From Acholeplasmataceae bacterium UBA5769 (GTDB taxonomy: Bacteria > Bacillota_I > Bacilli_A > Acholeplasmatales > Acholeplasmataceae), in contig DIER01000021.1 in the NCBI GenBank assembly GCA_002418725.1, forward strand, positions 1 through 30,658: 30,658 bases of DNA, written 5' to 3'. Position numbers and translations under genes: made by a program. The notes beneath the pieces were generated by a model. The model worked only from the letters and a program-made list of their open reading frames with translations. It was not told the DNA's origin and ran no database searches. The number at the start of each line of letters is the position of its first letter. Position 1 is the first letter of the stretch. Shown one piece after another: positions 1 to 7,202 of this stretch.

Positions 1-821
1 TTGGTTTCCATCTTTTCATTGGTCTTAATATACCCTCTAGGTGTCAAATGAATCTGATCTTTAAAAATATCTGAATTGGGTAGATAGCCAATAAACTCAA
101 AACAGCTATCACAAGATACAGGGATGATCTCACCGGTCTTCAAATCTCTTAAATGAACCACTTCAAGGTGATCACCACCTTCAAAATGATCAACAACTGA
201 ATTCCAAATGAAACTCATTTTTTCATTCTTTAAAGCTGCATCTTTAGCAATCTCATTACAATCCATGATCCCTTTGTCATGCATCACTGAAACGGTGACT
301 TTGCTTGCAAACTTCGTTAAGAACATACCCTCTTCAATGGCAGCATCTCCACTACCAATAACTAAAACATGCTTACCTGTGTTGGCTGCTGCATCACAGG
401 TTGCACAAAATGAAATCCCTTTATCAAACAAAAAGTTTTCTTCATTTGGAGCACCTGTTATACGTGGGCGGCCACCGGTTGCGATAATGACCGCTTTCGC
501 TTCATAGGTCGTTCTAAAGGTTTCCACCTTTTTTACTTCGCCTGACAAATCAACAGATTGCACAGCCGTGAGTTTGAATTCGCAACCCATCTCCTCAGCT
601 TGTTTCTTCATCAAGTTGGTAACTTCTTCACCTTTGGGTTTATTTAATATACCAGGGTAATTTTCGATTTCACTGGTATATGTTGCTAAACCACCAATTA
701 ATGCTTTTTCAATCAAAATGGTTTTTAATCGTGCGCGTCCACAGTAGATCCCCGCAGTTAAACCTGCAGGACCCCCACCAATGATGACCACATCATATTG
801 TTCGACTTTTTTTTCTCTCAT
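1..821 (-). CDS. Thioredoxin-reductase-like FAD/NAD(P)H disulfide oxidoreductase (C-terminus beyond window)
   Basis: The first 273 residues are present and the frame stays open to the left edge, so the gene is cut by the window. Residues 12-25 carry the FAD-binding GGGPAG motif. The pair C139/C142 sits in FCATCD, the position of the redox-active CxxC of low-molecular-weight thioredoxin reductases. GSGDAAIEEG (about 157-165) is the NADPH-binding motif. The residues after CATCD are AAANTG instead of the usual glycine and aromatic residues, so this is a divergent member and may not reduce thioredoxin itself. The start ATG shares one base with the TGA of the upstream YeeE/YedE gene (TGATG), which makes translational coupling likely. 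Its place as last gene of a sulfur transporter/TusA operon suggests reduction of persulfide or thiosulfonate intermediates; that role is inferred. The fold assignment is firm, the substrate is not. Confidence 0.9.
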   Translation of the reverse strand, partial: MREKKVEQYDVVIIGGGPAGLTAGIYCGRARLKTILIEKALIGGLATYTSEIENYPGILNKPKGEEVTNLMKKQAEEMGCEFKLTAVQSVDLSGEVKKVETFRTTYEAKAVIIATGGRPRITGAPNEENFLFDKGISFCATCDAAANTGKHVLVIGSGDAAIEEGMFLTKFASKVTVSVMHDKGIMDCNEIAKDAALKNEKMSFIWNSVVDHFEGGDHLEVVHLRDLKTGEIIPVSCDSCFEFIGYLPNSDIFKDQIHLTPRGYIKTNEKMET

Positions 822-1375
822 CACATGAAATACTTCACAAGTAATTTACTACCCACAGCTGCTCCACCAAACAAGAATAAGAAGAATACCCATCCTGCTA
901 GTGAAAGTGATGCAATGCCTGTAAACAATGCACCAATGTTACAACCTAAGGCAACGCGTGCACCATAACCCATGAGTAAACCACCGATAATGGCTGCAAC
1001 TACTTGTCTCCAACTCTTAATTTTTTTAATCTTAAATTGTGAAGCTAATAAAACGGCTAACAATGCACCTAGGATAATCCCTAAGTTTCTAACAGAAACA
1101 CTGCTTTGAAAGAAACCTGCGTTAAATGTATCTGCGTTTAAATTTGCCCATGTTGAAATGTTAGCAATCGGCTTAACAATCCATGCACCCCATAAAGAGA
1201 ATACACCTGTTACGCCCCAACCATGTTTGGTTGCTGCAAATGTTACGATATTGAACAAAGCGAGTAGAACAGCACCTGTAATGTATGTGAATGGATTAAC
1301 AAACAAGCGCTTATATAAATCTTTGTTCTTCAGTTTGTTAAAGAAATCATTAATCCCTAAAAAGAATTTTTTCAT
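821..1375 (-). CDS. YeeE/YedE family sulfur transporter half (184 aa)
   Basis: This is a hydrophobic protein with about five membrane spans. A GCNIG signature with C145 lies in a glycine-rich helix, typical of the YeeE/YedE (PF04143) family. Family members such as E. coli YeeE move thiosulfate through the membrane by relay between conserved cysteines, with a TusA-like partner on the inside. Full-length members have around 350 residues; this one has 184, so it is a half-size protein. The other half is probably supplied by the gene at 1612-2292, and the two would pair as a heterodimer (inference). A TusA-like carrier gene lies between the two halves. The start at 1375 is the first ATG, 9 bases after the TusA stop. 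The stop overlaps the start of the flavoprotein gene. Confidence 0.88.
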   Translation of the reverse strand: MKKFFLGINDFFNKLKNKDLYKRLFVNPFTYITGAVLLALFNIVTFAATKHGWGVTGVFSLWGAWIVKPIANISTWANLNADTFNAGFFQSSVSVRNLGIILGALLAVLLASQFKIKKIKSWRQVVAAIIGGLLMGYGARVALGCNIGALFTGIASLSLAGWVFFLFLFGGAAVGSKLLVKYFM

Positions 1376-1384
1376 CTTGGATAC

Positions 1385-1615
1385 CTATTTTGTTTTTTCA
1401 ATGATGATTTCCCATTCACCATCACCAATTTCTTCGATTTCTACGTTATGTCCTTCTTTTCTTGCCCATTCAGGAACATTCTTCATCGCGCAACTGTGAT
1501 CAATTTGTACGATGACAACATCACCAACGCTCATTTTTTCCATTTGTTTTTGTGTTTTGACTAAAGGAATTGGACACGCTTCTCCAAAACAATCTAATGT
1601 ATATTCTTTCATCAT
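1385..1615 (-). CDS. TusA-family sulfur carrier protein
   Basis: This 76-residue protein shows the TusA/SirA/YeeD signature near its N-terminus: C9, then C14-P-I-P in the CPxP motif. Proteins of this family carry sulfur as a persulfide on the CPxP cysteine. A further cysteine at about residue 42 lies in DHSCAM. The gene sits between two half-size YeeE/YedE transporter genes, matching the known YeeE-YeeD partnership in thiosulfate uptake, so it probably accepts sulfur from that channel. Its start overlaps the stop of the upstream transporter gene in an ATGA arrangement. A second in-frame ATG follows immediately and either may be used. Family is certain; assignment to thiosulfate rather than selenium or another sulfur species is not. 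Confidence 0.92.
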   Translation of the reverse strand: MMKEYTLDCFGEACPIPLVKTQKQMEKMSVGDVVIVQIDHSCAMKNVPEWARKEGHNVEIEEIGDGEWEIIIEKTK

Positions 1616-2292
1616 TTATTTCCTCCGATTTTTTTATTTTCATACCATTCTGCAACAAAATATAACACTGCAATAAAGACTAACTGTAAAACAGCTGCCC
1701 ACAAATAACCCATACCTAAAACATTCGGTAAAAAAATCTTTGTTCCCTTGTCATGGAAATTGGTTGTCCAAAATGCTTTATGAGAATCAGCTAACAAGGA
1801 TCCAATAATGAAAAATACAAGTGCAAGTAGTTGCATGGTGAAACCTTCACCAATCCGCATCAATGTTCCTGAAGCGCATCCACCTGCAATAACCATACCG
1901 ATACCAAACAAGAATGCACCAATCGCAGTTGCAAGTGATAATGCATTCACACCTGTCATATCGAGAGCACCTTCAGCAGCACCATATTTGACTGCAGTAA
2001 ACCCAACGGTTGCTACAGCAAATGCAATTAAGACTGCTCTGGTTAAACTTGTGCTCTTTGTTAAGAGCGGATCACGACAAGCCGCTGTAAAACAAAATCT
2101 TGAACGTTGTAAGATAAAACCAAAACAAACACCTGTTACAAGATAGAAAACCATTTTTTCGTTTACGCCTGCAAGCCATAAACCCAATGCAATAAGTCCC
2201 GCAAAAAGTAAGATCCCAAGTGGAATTTGATTCATCTTGGGTTTGCGAGCTGCGCCTTTAGAACTTGTTCTGGCGCTTTTGACGTCATTCAT
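1612..2292 (-). CDS. YeeE/YedE family sulfur transporter half (226 aa)
   Basis: This is a membrane protein with five to six hydrophobic segments. Cysteines sit in conserved-looking contexts: C56 (GVCFGF), C67 (RFCFTA), C72 and C139 (GGCASG). These fit the cysteine-relay architecture of the YeeE/YedE sulfur transporters. The open frame extends to 2358, but I place the start at 2292 (MNDVKS). AAAGGAGG stands 6 bases before that ATG, while the extra 22 upstream residues are polar and lack a ribosome site. It is the first gene of the four-gene sulfur operon and overlaps the TusA start by four bases. It is probably controlled by the divergent LysR protein. With the gene at 821-1375 it makes up roughly one full-length transporter. 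Confidence 0.88.
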   Translation of the reverse strand: MNDVKSARTSSKGAARKPKMNQIPLGILLFAGLIALGLWLAGVNEKMVFYLVTGVCFGFILQRSRFCFTAACRDPLLTKSTSLTRAVLIAFAVATVGFTAVKYGAAEGALDMTGVNALSLATAIGAFLFGIGMVIAGGCASGTLMRIGEGFTMQLLALVFFIIGSLLADSHKAFWTTNFHDKGTKIFLPNVLGMGYLWAAVLQLVFIAVLYFVAEWYENKKIGGNK

Positions 2293-2370
2293 AAAAAACC
2301 TCCTTTTATTTTTATCGTTTTTTCCATGATTATTATCACATACTCTATCAGCATTCACTCATCAATAGTT

Positions 2371-2395
2371 CTTATTCAATATAAGATTTACTTAT
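2371..2395. promoter_or_regulatory. Three alternating LysR-type half-sites (CTTAT-N5-ATAAG-N5-CTTAT)
   Basis: Three 5-bp half-sites alternate in orientation, each separated by exactly 5 bp: CTTAT at 2371-2375, ATAAG at 2381-2385 and CTTAT at 2391-2395. The right-hand pair is a perfect interrupted palindrome of the T-N11-A kind that LysR regulators bind, and the left-hand pair is its mirror. The spacing puts the half-sites one helical turn apart on the same face. The right site overlaps the -35 of the LysR gene, which fits autorepression. The left side faces the sulfur operon, which fits activation of it. The repeat is seen directly; the function is inferred. Confidence 0.65.
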
Positions 2396-2415
2396 AGCAA
2401 ATACAGTGCTATAAT
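2387..2415 (+). promoter_or_regulatory. Sigma-70-type promoter of the LysR gene
   Basis: TTTACT at 2387-2392 and a perfect TATAAT at 2410-2415 are separated by 17 bp. The -10 overlaps the upstream ATG of the longest open frame (2414), so that ATG lies upstream of the likely transcription start near 2422 and cannot be the translation start. The -35 lies inside the LysR-type half-site cluster. Confidence 0.75.
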
Positions 2416-2446
2416 GACACTGGATCTCCCAGGAAGGAACGTTATC

Positions 2447-3355
2447 ATGACCATCGAAAGTTTAACTTATTTTATAAGTATCATAGAACACAAAAGCATA
2501 TCTAAAGCAGCTGAGAGCGAACACATCTCACAATCTGCACTCACTCAGGTTGTCAAAAAACTTGAATCTGATTATAACTGCCAATTATTAGAAAGAAACA
2601 ACAAAGGGGTTACGCCAACAGCGAGTGGACTTTTGGTCTATGAATATGCCAAAGATCTAACTTCACTTAGCAACGCATTAAAGAACCGCTTAGTCTGTTT
2701 AAATGAAGGTTGTTATAGCATCATCTTAAAACCATGTTGTTCGATGGATAATCAGTTCATTCCGACATTGATGTATCACCTGCAATCAGAATTTCCTGGT
2801 GTAAAACTAACCACAGAGTTTGATAACAAGATCAAAACCATTTCAGAAATTCAAGTGGGTATTACCGATTTTGGAATCGTGATGGGTACCACACCTAAAC
2901 ACGATAACATTGACGTTGAAATTATCGGTTTTGAAGAGATTGTCTTGGTTGCACATGCGTCAAAGAAAATAACAGAATTAAGTGTTTGCGATTTAAATAA
3001 ACATAAGGTTATTGATTTTTCAATTGCTTCTTACTTAAAGGATATCCATCAAAAAGTAGAGGCGATGACAACATCAAGTACACCCGTGGGTTATCAGCCT
3101 TTTATGTCATTGGATTCAATATCTTCGATCAAAACACTCATCCAAAACAATTTCGGGATCGCATTTTTACCAAAGTATGCGATCACTGACGAATTAAAAT
3201 CAGGGGTTTTTCAAATACTTCCGCTTAAAGATTTCACCTATAGACTTCCCATTAAAGTAATATCTAAGAAAAATGAAGACCTCTCATCACTAACCATCGA
3301 TTTCAAGAAAAGCTTGATCAAAGCAGCAAAGAAGTACTTCTTGCAGAAAAACTAA
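2447..3355 (+). CDS. LysR family transcriptional regulator
   Basis: This protein has 302 residues, normal for the family. The N-terminal winged helix-turn-helix (about residues 1-60) contains the hallmark SISKAAESEHISQSALTQVVKKLE stretch, followed by the linker helix and a two-lobed substrate-binding domain to about residue 290. The open frame begins at 2414, but that ATG overlaps the promoter -10. I use 2447, which follows AGGAAGG by 9 bases and begins MTIESLTYF as LysR proteins usually do. The gene diverges from the sulfur transport operon, so it most likely senses a sulfur compound or cysteine precursor, as CysB/CysL-type relatives do (inference). Several LysR-type half-sites cover its own promoter. 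A bidirectional terminator follows the stop. Confidence 0.93.
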   Translation: MTIESLTYFISIIEHKSISKAAESEHISQSALTQVVKKLESDYNCQLLERNNKGVTPTASGLLVYEYAKDLTSLSNALKNRLVCLNEGCYSIILKPCCSMDNQFIPTLMYHLQSEFPGVKLTTEFDNKIKTISEIQVGITDFGIVMGTTPKHDNIDVEIIGFEEIVLVAHASKKITELSVCDLNKHKVIDFSIASYLKDIHQKVEAMTTSSTPVGYQPFMSLDSISSIKTLIQNNFGIAFLPKYAITDELKSGVFQILPLKDFTYRLPIKVISKKNEDLSSLTIDFKKSLIKAAKKYFLQKN

Positions 3356-3356
3356 C

Positions 3357-3400
3357 AAAAAAGGATTGGACGTCATGTTGACTGACCCAATCCTTTTTTT
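3357..3400. terminator. Bidirectional intrinsic terminator
   Basis: A hairpin with arms AAAAAAGGATTGG (3357-3369) and CCAATCCTTTTTT (from 3387) has a loop of about 17 bases. A run of T lies on the right and a run of A on the left, so it works in both directions. It lies between the convergent LysR and helicase genes. Confidence 0.88.
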
Positions 3401-3410
3401 GATTCATTAT

Positions 3411-4742
3411 TTATGCTTTTTTGTAGTTTTTGTTATAACGGTAACCATCAGACGTTTTCGTTTGTTTCTTCTGATCATTCTTCTTGTTATCAGATACATA
3501 TTTCATTTGGCTCATCTGAACGCCCTGAAACTTCTTTTGTGAAGATGATTTAGGTTTATGTGTGATTTGACTAACAACTTGTTTCACTTTTGTCATCACA
3601 TTGATGTTTTCATGAAATAACTTGTTTTCAACCACAGGAATATCCATCTTTATGTGTTTAACAATAGCTTGAAGTAAGTTCTTTTCATCATGACTACAAA
3701 ATGAGAATGCTTCACCAGACATGCCTGCTCTACCGGTTCTACCCATTCTATGTACATAGGTTTCAGGTGTTTCAGGTAAATCATAGTTGATGACATGTGA
3801 TAACTCATCAATGTCGATTCCTCTTGCGGCAATGTCAGTTGCAACCAACACTCTTAATCTTTTTGCTTTAAACTCTACTAAAGCTTTTTGTCTGCTGTTT
3901 TGTGATTTGTTACCATGAATGGCATCAGATTTCACACCAAAGCTTAACAATTCTTTGACGAGTTTATTTGCCCCATGCTTGGTTCTTGTAAAGACTAGCA
4001 CTGACTCTAATTTGGGATTAACCAATAAATCAATCAGTAAGCTTGTTTTATCTTTCTTCGAGACATAATATAAAGATTGTTTAATCTTATCTACCATCGC
4101 TTCAGGAGGTGTGACTTCAATTCTTACAGGTTGATCTAAAAGGTCGTTCGCTAACTTTAAGATCTCTTTGGGGATGGTTGCTGAAAAGAGCATCGTTTGA
4201 CGCGTCTTTGGGATGGATGAAACAATCTTTTTAACATCGTGAATAAAACCCATGTCTAACATACGGTCTGCTTCATCTAATACGAAATATTTAATGTCAT
4301 CCAAACGAACAAGACCTTGATTCATCAGATCCATCAGTCTTCCTGGTGTAGCAATCAAGACATCTAAACCTTTCTTTAAGGCAATCTCTTGACCCTTTTG
4401 TGAAACACCACCATAGATGACTTCTGTTTTAATGTTTAAGTCTTTACTATAGTTTCTAAAACTTTCTTTAATTTGTTCAGCAAGTTCTCTTGTTGGTGCT
4501 AAAATAAGTGCTTGAATCACTTTCTTTTGACCTTGTTTATGTTCTTGGTTATAAAGTGCTTGAATAATAGGGATAGCAAATGCTGCTGTTTTACCTGTAC
4601 CTGTTTGAGCACTGGCTAAAATATCTTTCCCTTCTAGTAAGACAGGAATTGCCTGTTCTTGAATAGGGGATGGTGTGACGTAGCCCTCAAATGCGAGTGC
4701 TTTTAAAATAGGGGTAATAATGTTTAATTGATCGAATGTCAT
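3411..4742 (-). CDS. DEAD-box ATP-dependent RNA helicase
   Basis: This 443-residue protein carries the full DEAD-box motif set in order: a Q motif near residues 3-30, motif I AQTGTGKT (45-52), Ia PTREL (83-87), Ib TPGR (132-135), II DEAD (156-159), III SAT (187-189), V ATDIAARGID (301-310) and VI HRMGRTGRAG (331-340). The tail after about residue 385 is basic and low in complexity, typical of CshA/RhlE-type helicases that bind RNA in ribosome assembly, mRNA decay and cold adaptation. The open frame extends to 4784, but the start at 4742 (MTFDQL) is preceded by AAAGGAG at 5-base spacing and begins right at the Q motif. The leader carries a terminator-like hairpin. Which DEAD-box subfamily it belongs to I cannot settle. 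Confidence 0.95.
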   Translation of the reverse strand: MTFDQLNIITPILKALAFEGYVTPSPIQEQAIPVLLEGKDILASAQTGTGKTAAFAIPIIQALYNQEHKQGQKKVIQALILAPTRELAEQIKESFRNYSKDLNIKTEVIYGGVSQKGQEIALKKGLDVLIATPGRLMDLMNQGLVRLDDIKYFVLDEADRMLDMGFIHDVKKIVSSIPKTRQTMLFSATIPKEILKLANDLLDQPVRIEVTPPEAMVDKIKQSLYYVSKKDKTSLLIDLLVNPKLESVLVFTRTKHGANKLVKELLSFGVKSDAIHGNKSQNSRQKALVEFKAKRLRVLVATDIAARGIDIDELSHVINYDLPETPETYVHRMGRTGRAGMSGEAFSFCSHDEKNLLQAIVKHIKMDIPVVENKLFHENINVMTKVKQVVSQITHKPKSSSQKKFQGVQMSQMKYVSDNKKNDQKKQTKTSDGYRYNKNYKKA

Positions 4743-4782
4743 GTTTTCTCCTTTGTTTTCTTTGATTTCGATAAAGTCCAAC

Positions 4783-4820
4783 AAAAAAAGCGTTGTTGGC
4801 TAAAAAGCTAAACAGCGCTT
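4783..4820 (-). promoter_or_regulatory. Terminator-like hairpin in the helicase leader (candidate attenuator)
   Basis: On the minus strand AAGCG (4820-4816) pairs with CGCTT (4792-4788). Inner GTT/AAC and GCT/AGC segments add pairs, and a run of T follows to 4783. It looks like an intrinsic terminator about 40 bases before the helicase ATG. I find no convincing promoter between it and the ATG, so it would sit inside the helicase transcript and could attenuate it. The alternative is that it ends the transcript of the upstream 578-residue gene. Confidence 0.55.
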
Positions 4821-4822
4821 AT

Positions 4823-4965
4823 TGAAATCATGATCTTAAACTTGTAAACAAGACATTTCATATGTTCAAACTACATTATAAATAAGTAGGCGTTGCTATA
4901 ACTTTGTACTTTGTGATTTAACAATCATCAAAGCAACTCATGATAACATAAAGAACTCGATTATA
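4823..4965 (-). promoter_or_regulatory. Helicase upstream region: second hairpin and candidate -10 elements
   Basis: Outer arms TGAAAT (4823-4828) and ATTTCA (4855-4860) enclose inner arms CTTGT (4841-4845) and ACAAG (4848-4852), giving a second structured element. Candidate minus-strand -10 boxes TATAAT occur at 4880-4875 and 4965-4960, neither with a good -35. The leader would be roughly 130-200 bases, which is long for this compact genome. No ORF is seen here. Confidence 0.4.
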
Positions 4966-4981
4966 CAAGTTTATATGCAAT

Positions 4982-6718
4982 TTATTCACCTTTACTTATG
5001 TTTCCCTGTAATTTATGACGAATATCATCTGGAAGTAAATTAACAATAGGCCATGTAATAAAAAACTCTTTTTGACTATCATCCAACTTAGCATAGTTCA
5101 ACATAAGTCTAGCATATTCCTCAACAAGAATATTTTTACAACACTCAAACTCTTGATACAACACATGGTCTTCTTTAATGTGCGCAAGCAAGACACGTTC
5201 TTTTTCATCATCCGTAAATTCTCTTTTTCTCTTAATCATCTGTAAATCATTAATGGATGCAATTCCCTCTTCAAAAACATTCAAACCATTAATATATTTT
5301 GCGCAATCTAGAAGAACATCCTTTTTGCTCAAATCGTATGCATTGATGAAATGAAGTTGCATCTTAGAAAAGAGATTGAGTGTTGTTTCATCTGTTGCAA
5401 CATATTTATCAATCTCAGCCTTAAAGTGCTCAAACCTAATATCCATGTATGCCAGTATTTCTGGAGGTAGCATCACATAACCTGTAAATTCAACCACTTT
5501 ATCTTCAACTTCAACATCGACACTTAAATCAATCTCAGTAAAATTTCGACAATGATATCGTTTTTCAATGGTGGATACACGATCGAAAATTAAAACAAAT
5601 GCATGATCTTTAATTTTTATAGAATTATAGAAACGATCACTTTCACTTTCTGCAAGCATAGGGCTGTGATCTAAGTATCCTTCTAGTAAAATGTGAATCT
5701 CTTGTTTATATTGATTTACATCGTTGACTGTAAAACCGTTTAGATTGATACCCAACTTATCAAAAAGTTCAACTATCTTTAGCGAGTACTGTTGAGTCTT
5801 TTTTAGTTCATCTGTGATCATAGAATATTCATTCACATCAACCTGATTTTTTCCAAACATAACTTTTTTAGCATTTACGAATCGATAAATAAAATCGATT
5901 GCCTCTACAATTTTTTTTACCTCATATTCTGGCTGAATTGTCAGATTAAACTGTCCAGTTTTTAAGTTATATTCAATATAATGTTGAATCATCATTTTCG
6001 AATCCTTTTGATTCTTAATATAAACAAAAGGAACCAACTTCGAATCATCATCGAATGTCACATTCAACATTCGATTCTCTTTGACTTCTGTTATTGTTTC
6101 TTTGATTGGAATAAGATTGTTATTTAGTTTTGCATAAACCTTAGTCTTGTTTCCAAAAATATCCAAGTTAAGTAATCCTTGTGACTTTTCTACAACTGTA
6201 TTAATCACTATATTATCAATTTTTCCAAGTTTGCTTATTTCAATAGGTTCTTTAAATTGATGATACATATTATCATGAAAAGAGAGAAAACCTGTAAGAA
6301 ACTCTTTAGTGGTACGACATCTTTCACACCGAATCGTCTTATTTATGTTAGTCTTTTTGATAAGATCATTTAACTCATTTACATACAAAAACTTGGTATA
6401 AATACCATATACATCATTTATGTATTCGATTTTTATTAAGATGATTCCACCGTTTGAAGCATAGTTTTCAAGATCCTCTTTAACCAGGTTAATAGGTGAT
6501 GAGTTCTCAGAAATTTTAGGTTTATTAATATGTTCGGATTTCACTTGCACAGATGCTTTTTTTGCATTCTTTTTGCTACCCGCTGCATCACTAAGCAATA
6601 TAAGTTCTCCGTCCCAACTCACTGTTTTATCATTCACGTGAATGGAGGTTGTATCAAAGTTCGTTCCTTTTAAAAATATATTCAAATAGGCGATGCCCGT
6701 AGTTTCTGTGTTTGGCAT
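4982..6718 (-). CDS. Unknown 578-aa protein with PD-(D/E)XK-like (DUF4365-like) N-terminus
   Basis: I do not recognise the whole protein. The N-terminal 120 residues read like the nuclease-fold domains of DUF4365 type: SWDGE (residues 34-38), then a variable stretch, then SVQVKS (56-61), then a helix ending in ENY and the strand GGIILIKIEY. D36, Q58 and K60 would form a D-(x)n-QxK active site. A single CxxC (C131/C134) follows. The remaining 430 residues are mixed alpha/beta with no signal peptide or membrane span, so the protein is cytoplasmic. The frame is open to 6781, but I use 6718 because GGGAGG stands 6 bases upstream of MPNTET. A GNAT gene lies 59 bases upstream on the same strand. 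The nuclease reading is inference from motif order and needs a profile search. Confidence 0.6.
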   Translation of the reverse strand: MPNTETTGIAYLNIFLKGTNFDTTSIHVNDKTVSWDGELILLSDAAGSKKNAKKASVQVKSEHINKPKISENSSPINLVKEDLENYASNGGIILIKIEYINDVYGIYTKFLYVNELNDLIKKTNINKTIRCERCRTTKEFLTGFLSFHDNMYHQFKEPIEISKLGKIDNIVINTVVEKSQGLLNLDIFGNKTKVYAKLNNNLIPIKETITEVKENRMLNVTFDDDSKLVPFVYIKNQKDSKMMIQHYIEYNLKTGQFNLTIQPEYEVKKIVEAIDFIYRFVNAKKVMFGKNQVDVNEYSMITDELKKTQQYSLKIVELFDKLGINLNGFTVNDVNQYKQEIHILLEGYLDHSPMLAESESDRFYNSIKIKDHAFVLIFDRVSTIEKRYHCRNFTEIDLSVDVEVEDKVVEFTGYVMLPPEILAYMDIRFEHFKAEIDKYVATDETTLNLFSKMQLHFINAYDLSKKDVLLDCAKYINGLNVFEEGIASINDLQMIKRKREFTDDEKERVLLAHIKEDHVLYQEFECCKNILVEEYARLMLNYAKLDDSQKEFFITWPIVNLLPDDIRHKLQGNISKGE

Positions 6719-6777
6719 GCAATCCTCCCTAGTTCGCTCATTTTCATTTGTTGCCTTCATATTAATTAGTATACAAG

Positions 6778-7182
6778 TCACGCTAAATCTTTCTTAAAGA
6801 TGATCTCTAAACCTTCTTTTTCAACCAATAAAGATCCACTATCAACGTAACCTAGTATTCGATAGAAGTGTTGTGCAGTCTCACAAGCAAGTGTTGATGT
6901 CATCACCCATGTTTTATTCTGTTTTATAATCTCATCCTCGAAATGAAACATTAGTTCTTTTCCAAACCCTTTTCCCCTGAACTTCTCTTTAAAGATGATT
7001 AAATTGATAAAAGGAACTTGGTCCCAAAAAAGGCTATATCTCAATAAACCAATCACTTCAAGATCTTTCTCGTAGACAAAAATCTGTGACTGGTTTATCT
7101 TATGATAAAGTTCTTTAGGTCCAATATGTGAATCAATATCTAAAAGTTTATTCACATATTCTATGTTAGCTAATCTAATCAT
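6778..7182 (-). CDS. GNAT family N-acetyltransferase
   Basis: This 134-residue cytoplasmic protein has the acetyl-CoA-binding motif A of GNAT enzymes, FRGKGFGKEL at residues 68-77, following the strand LIIF. A C-terminal part near ETAQHFYRILGY corresponds to motif B, where the helix before the last strands binds CoA. GNAT proteins transfer acetyl groups to small molecules, antibiotics or proteins, and the acceptor cannot be told here. The start is preceded by GAGAGG at 7-base spacing. The gene sits 20 bases downstream of the 680-residue lipoprotein gene and 59 bases upstream of the 578-residue gene, so the three are probably co-transcribed. Confidence 0.88.
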   Translation of the reverse strand: MIRLANIEYVNKLLDIDSHIGPKELYHKINQSQIFVYEKDLEVIGLLRYSLFWDQVPFINLIIFKEKFRGKGFGKELMFHFEDEIIKQNKTWVMTSTLACETAQHFYRILGYVDSGSLLVEKEGLEIIFKKDLA

Positions 7183-7202
7183 AAGAATACCTCTCTGATA
7201 TG

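Noticed and set aside
208..507. Plus-strand open frame of 99 codons
   Set aside because: It lies inside the minus-strand TrxR-like gene, which has intact FAD and CxxC motifs; the plus frame has no ribosome site.
2414..2446. Longer start for the LysR gene
   Set aside because: The ATG overlaps the TATAAT -10 and lies upstream of the probable transcription start; the ATG at 2447 has a good ribosome site.
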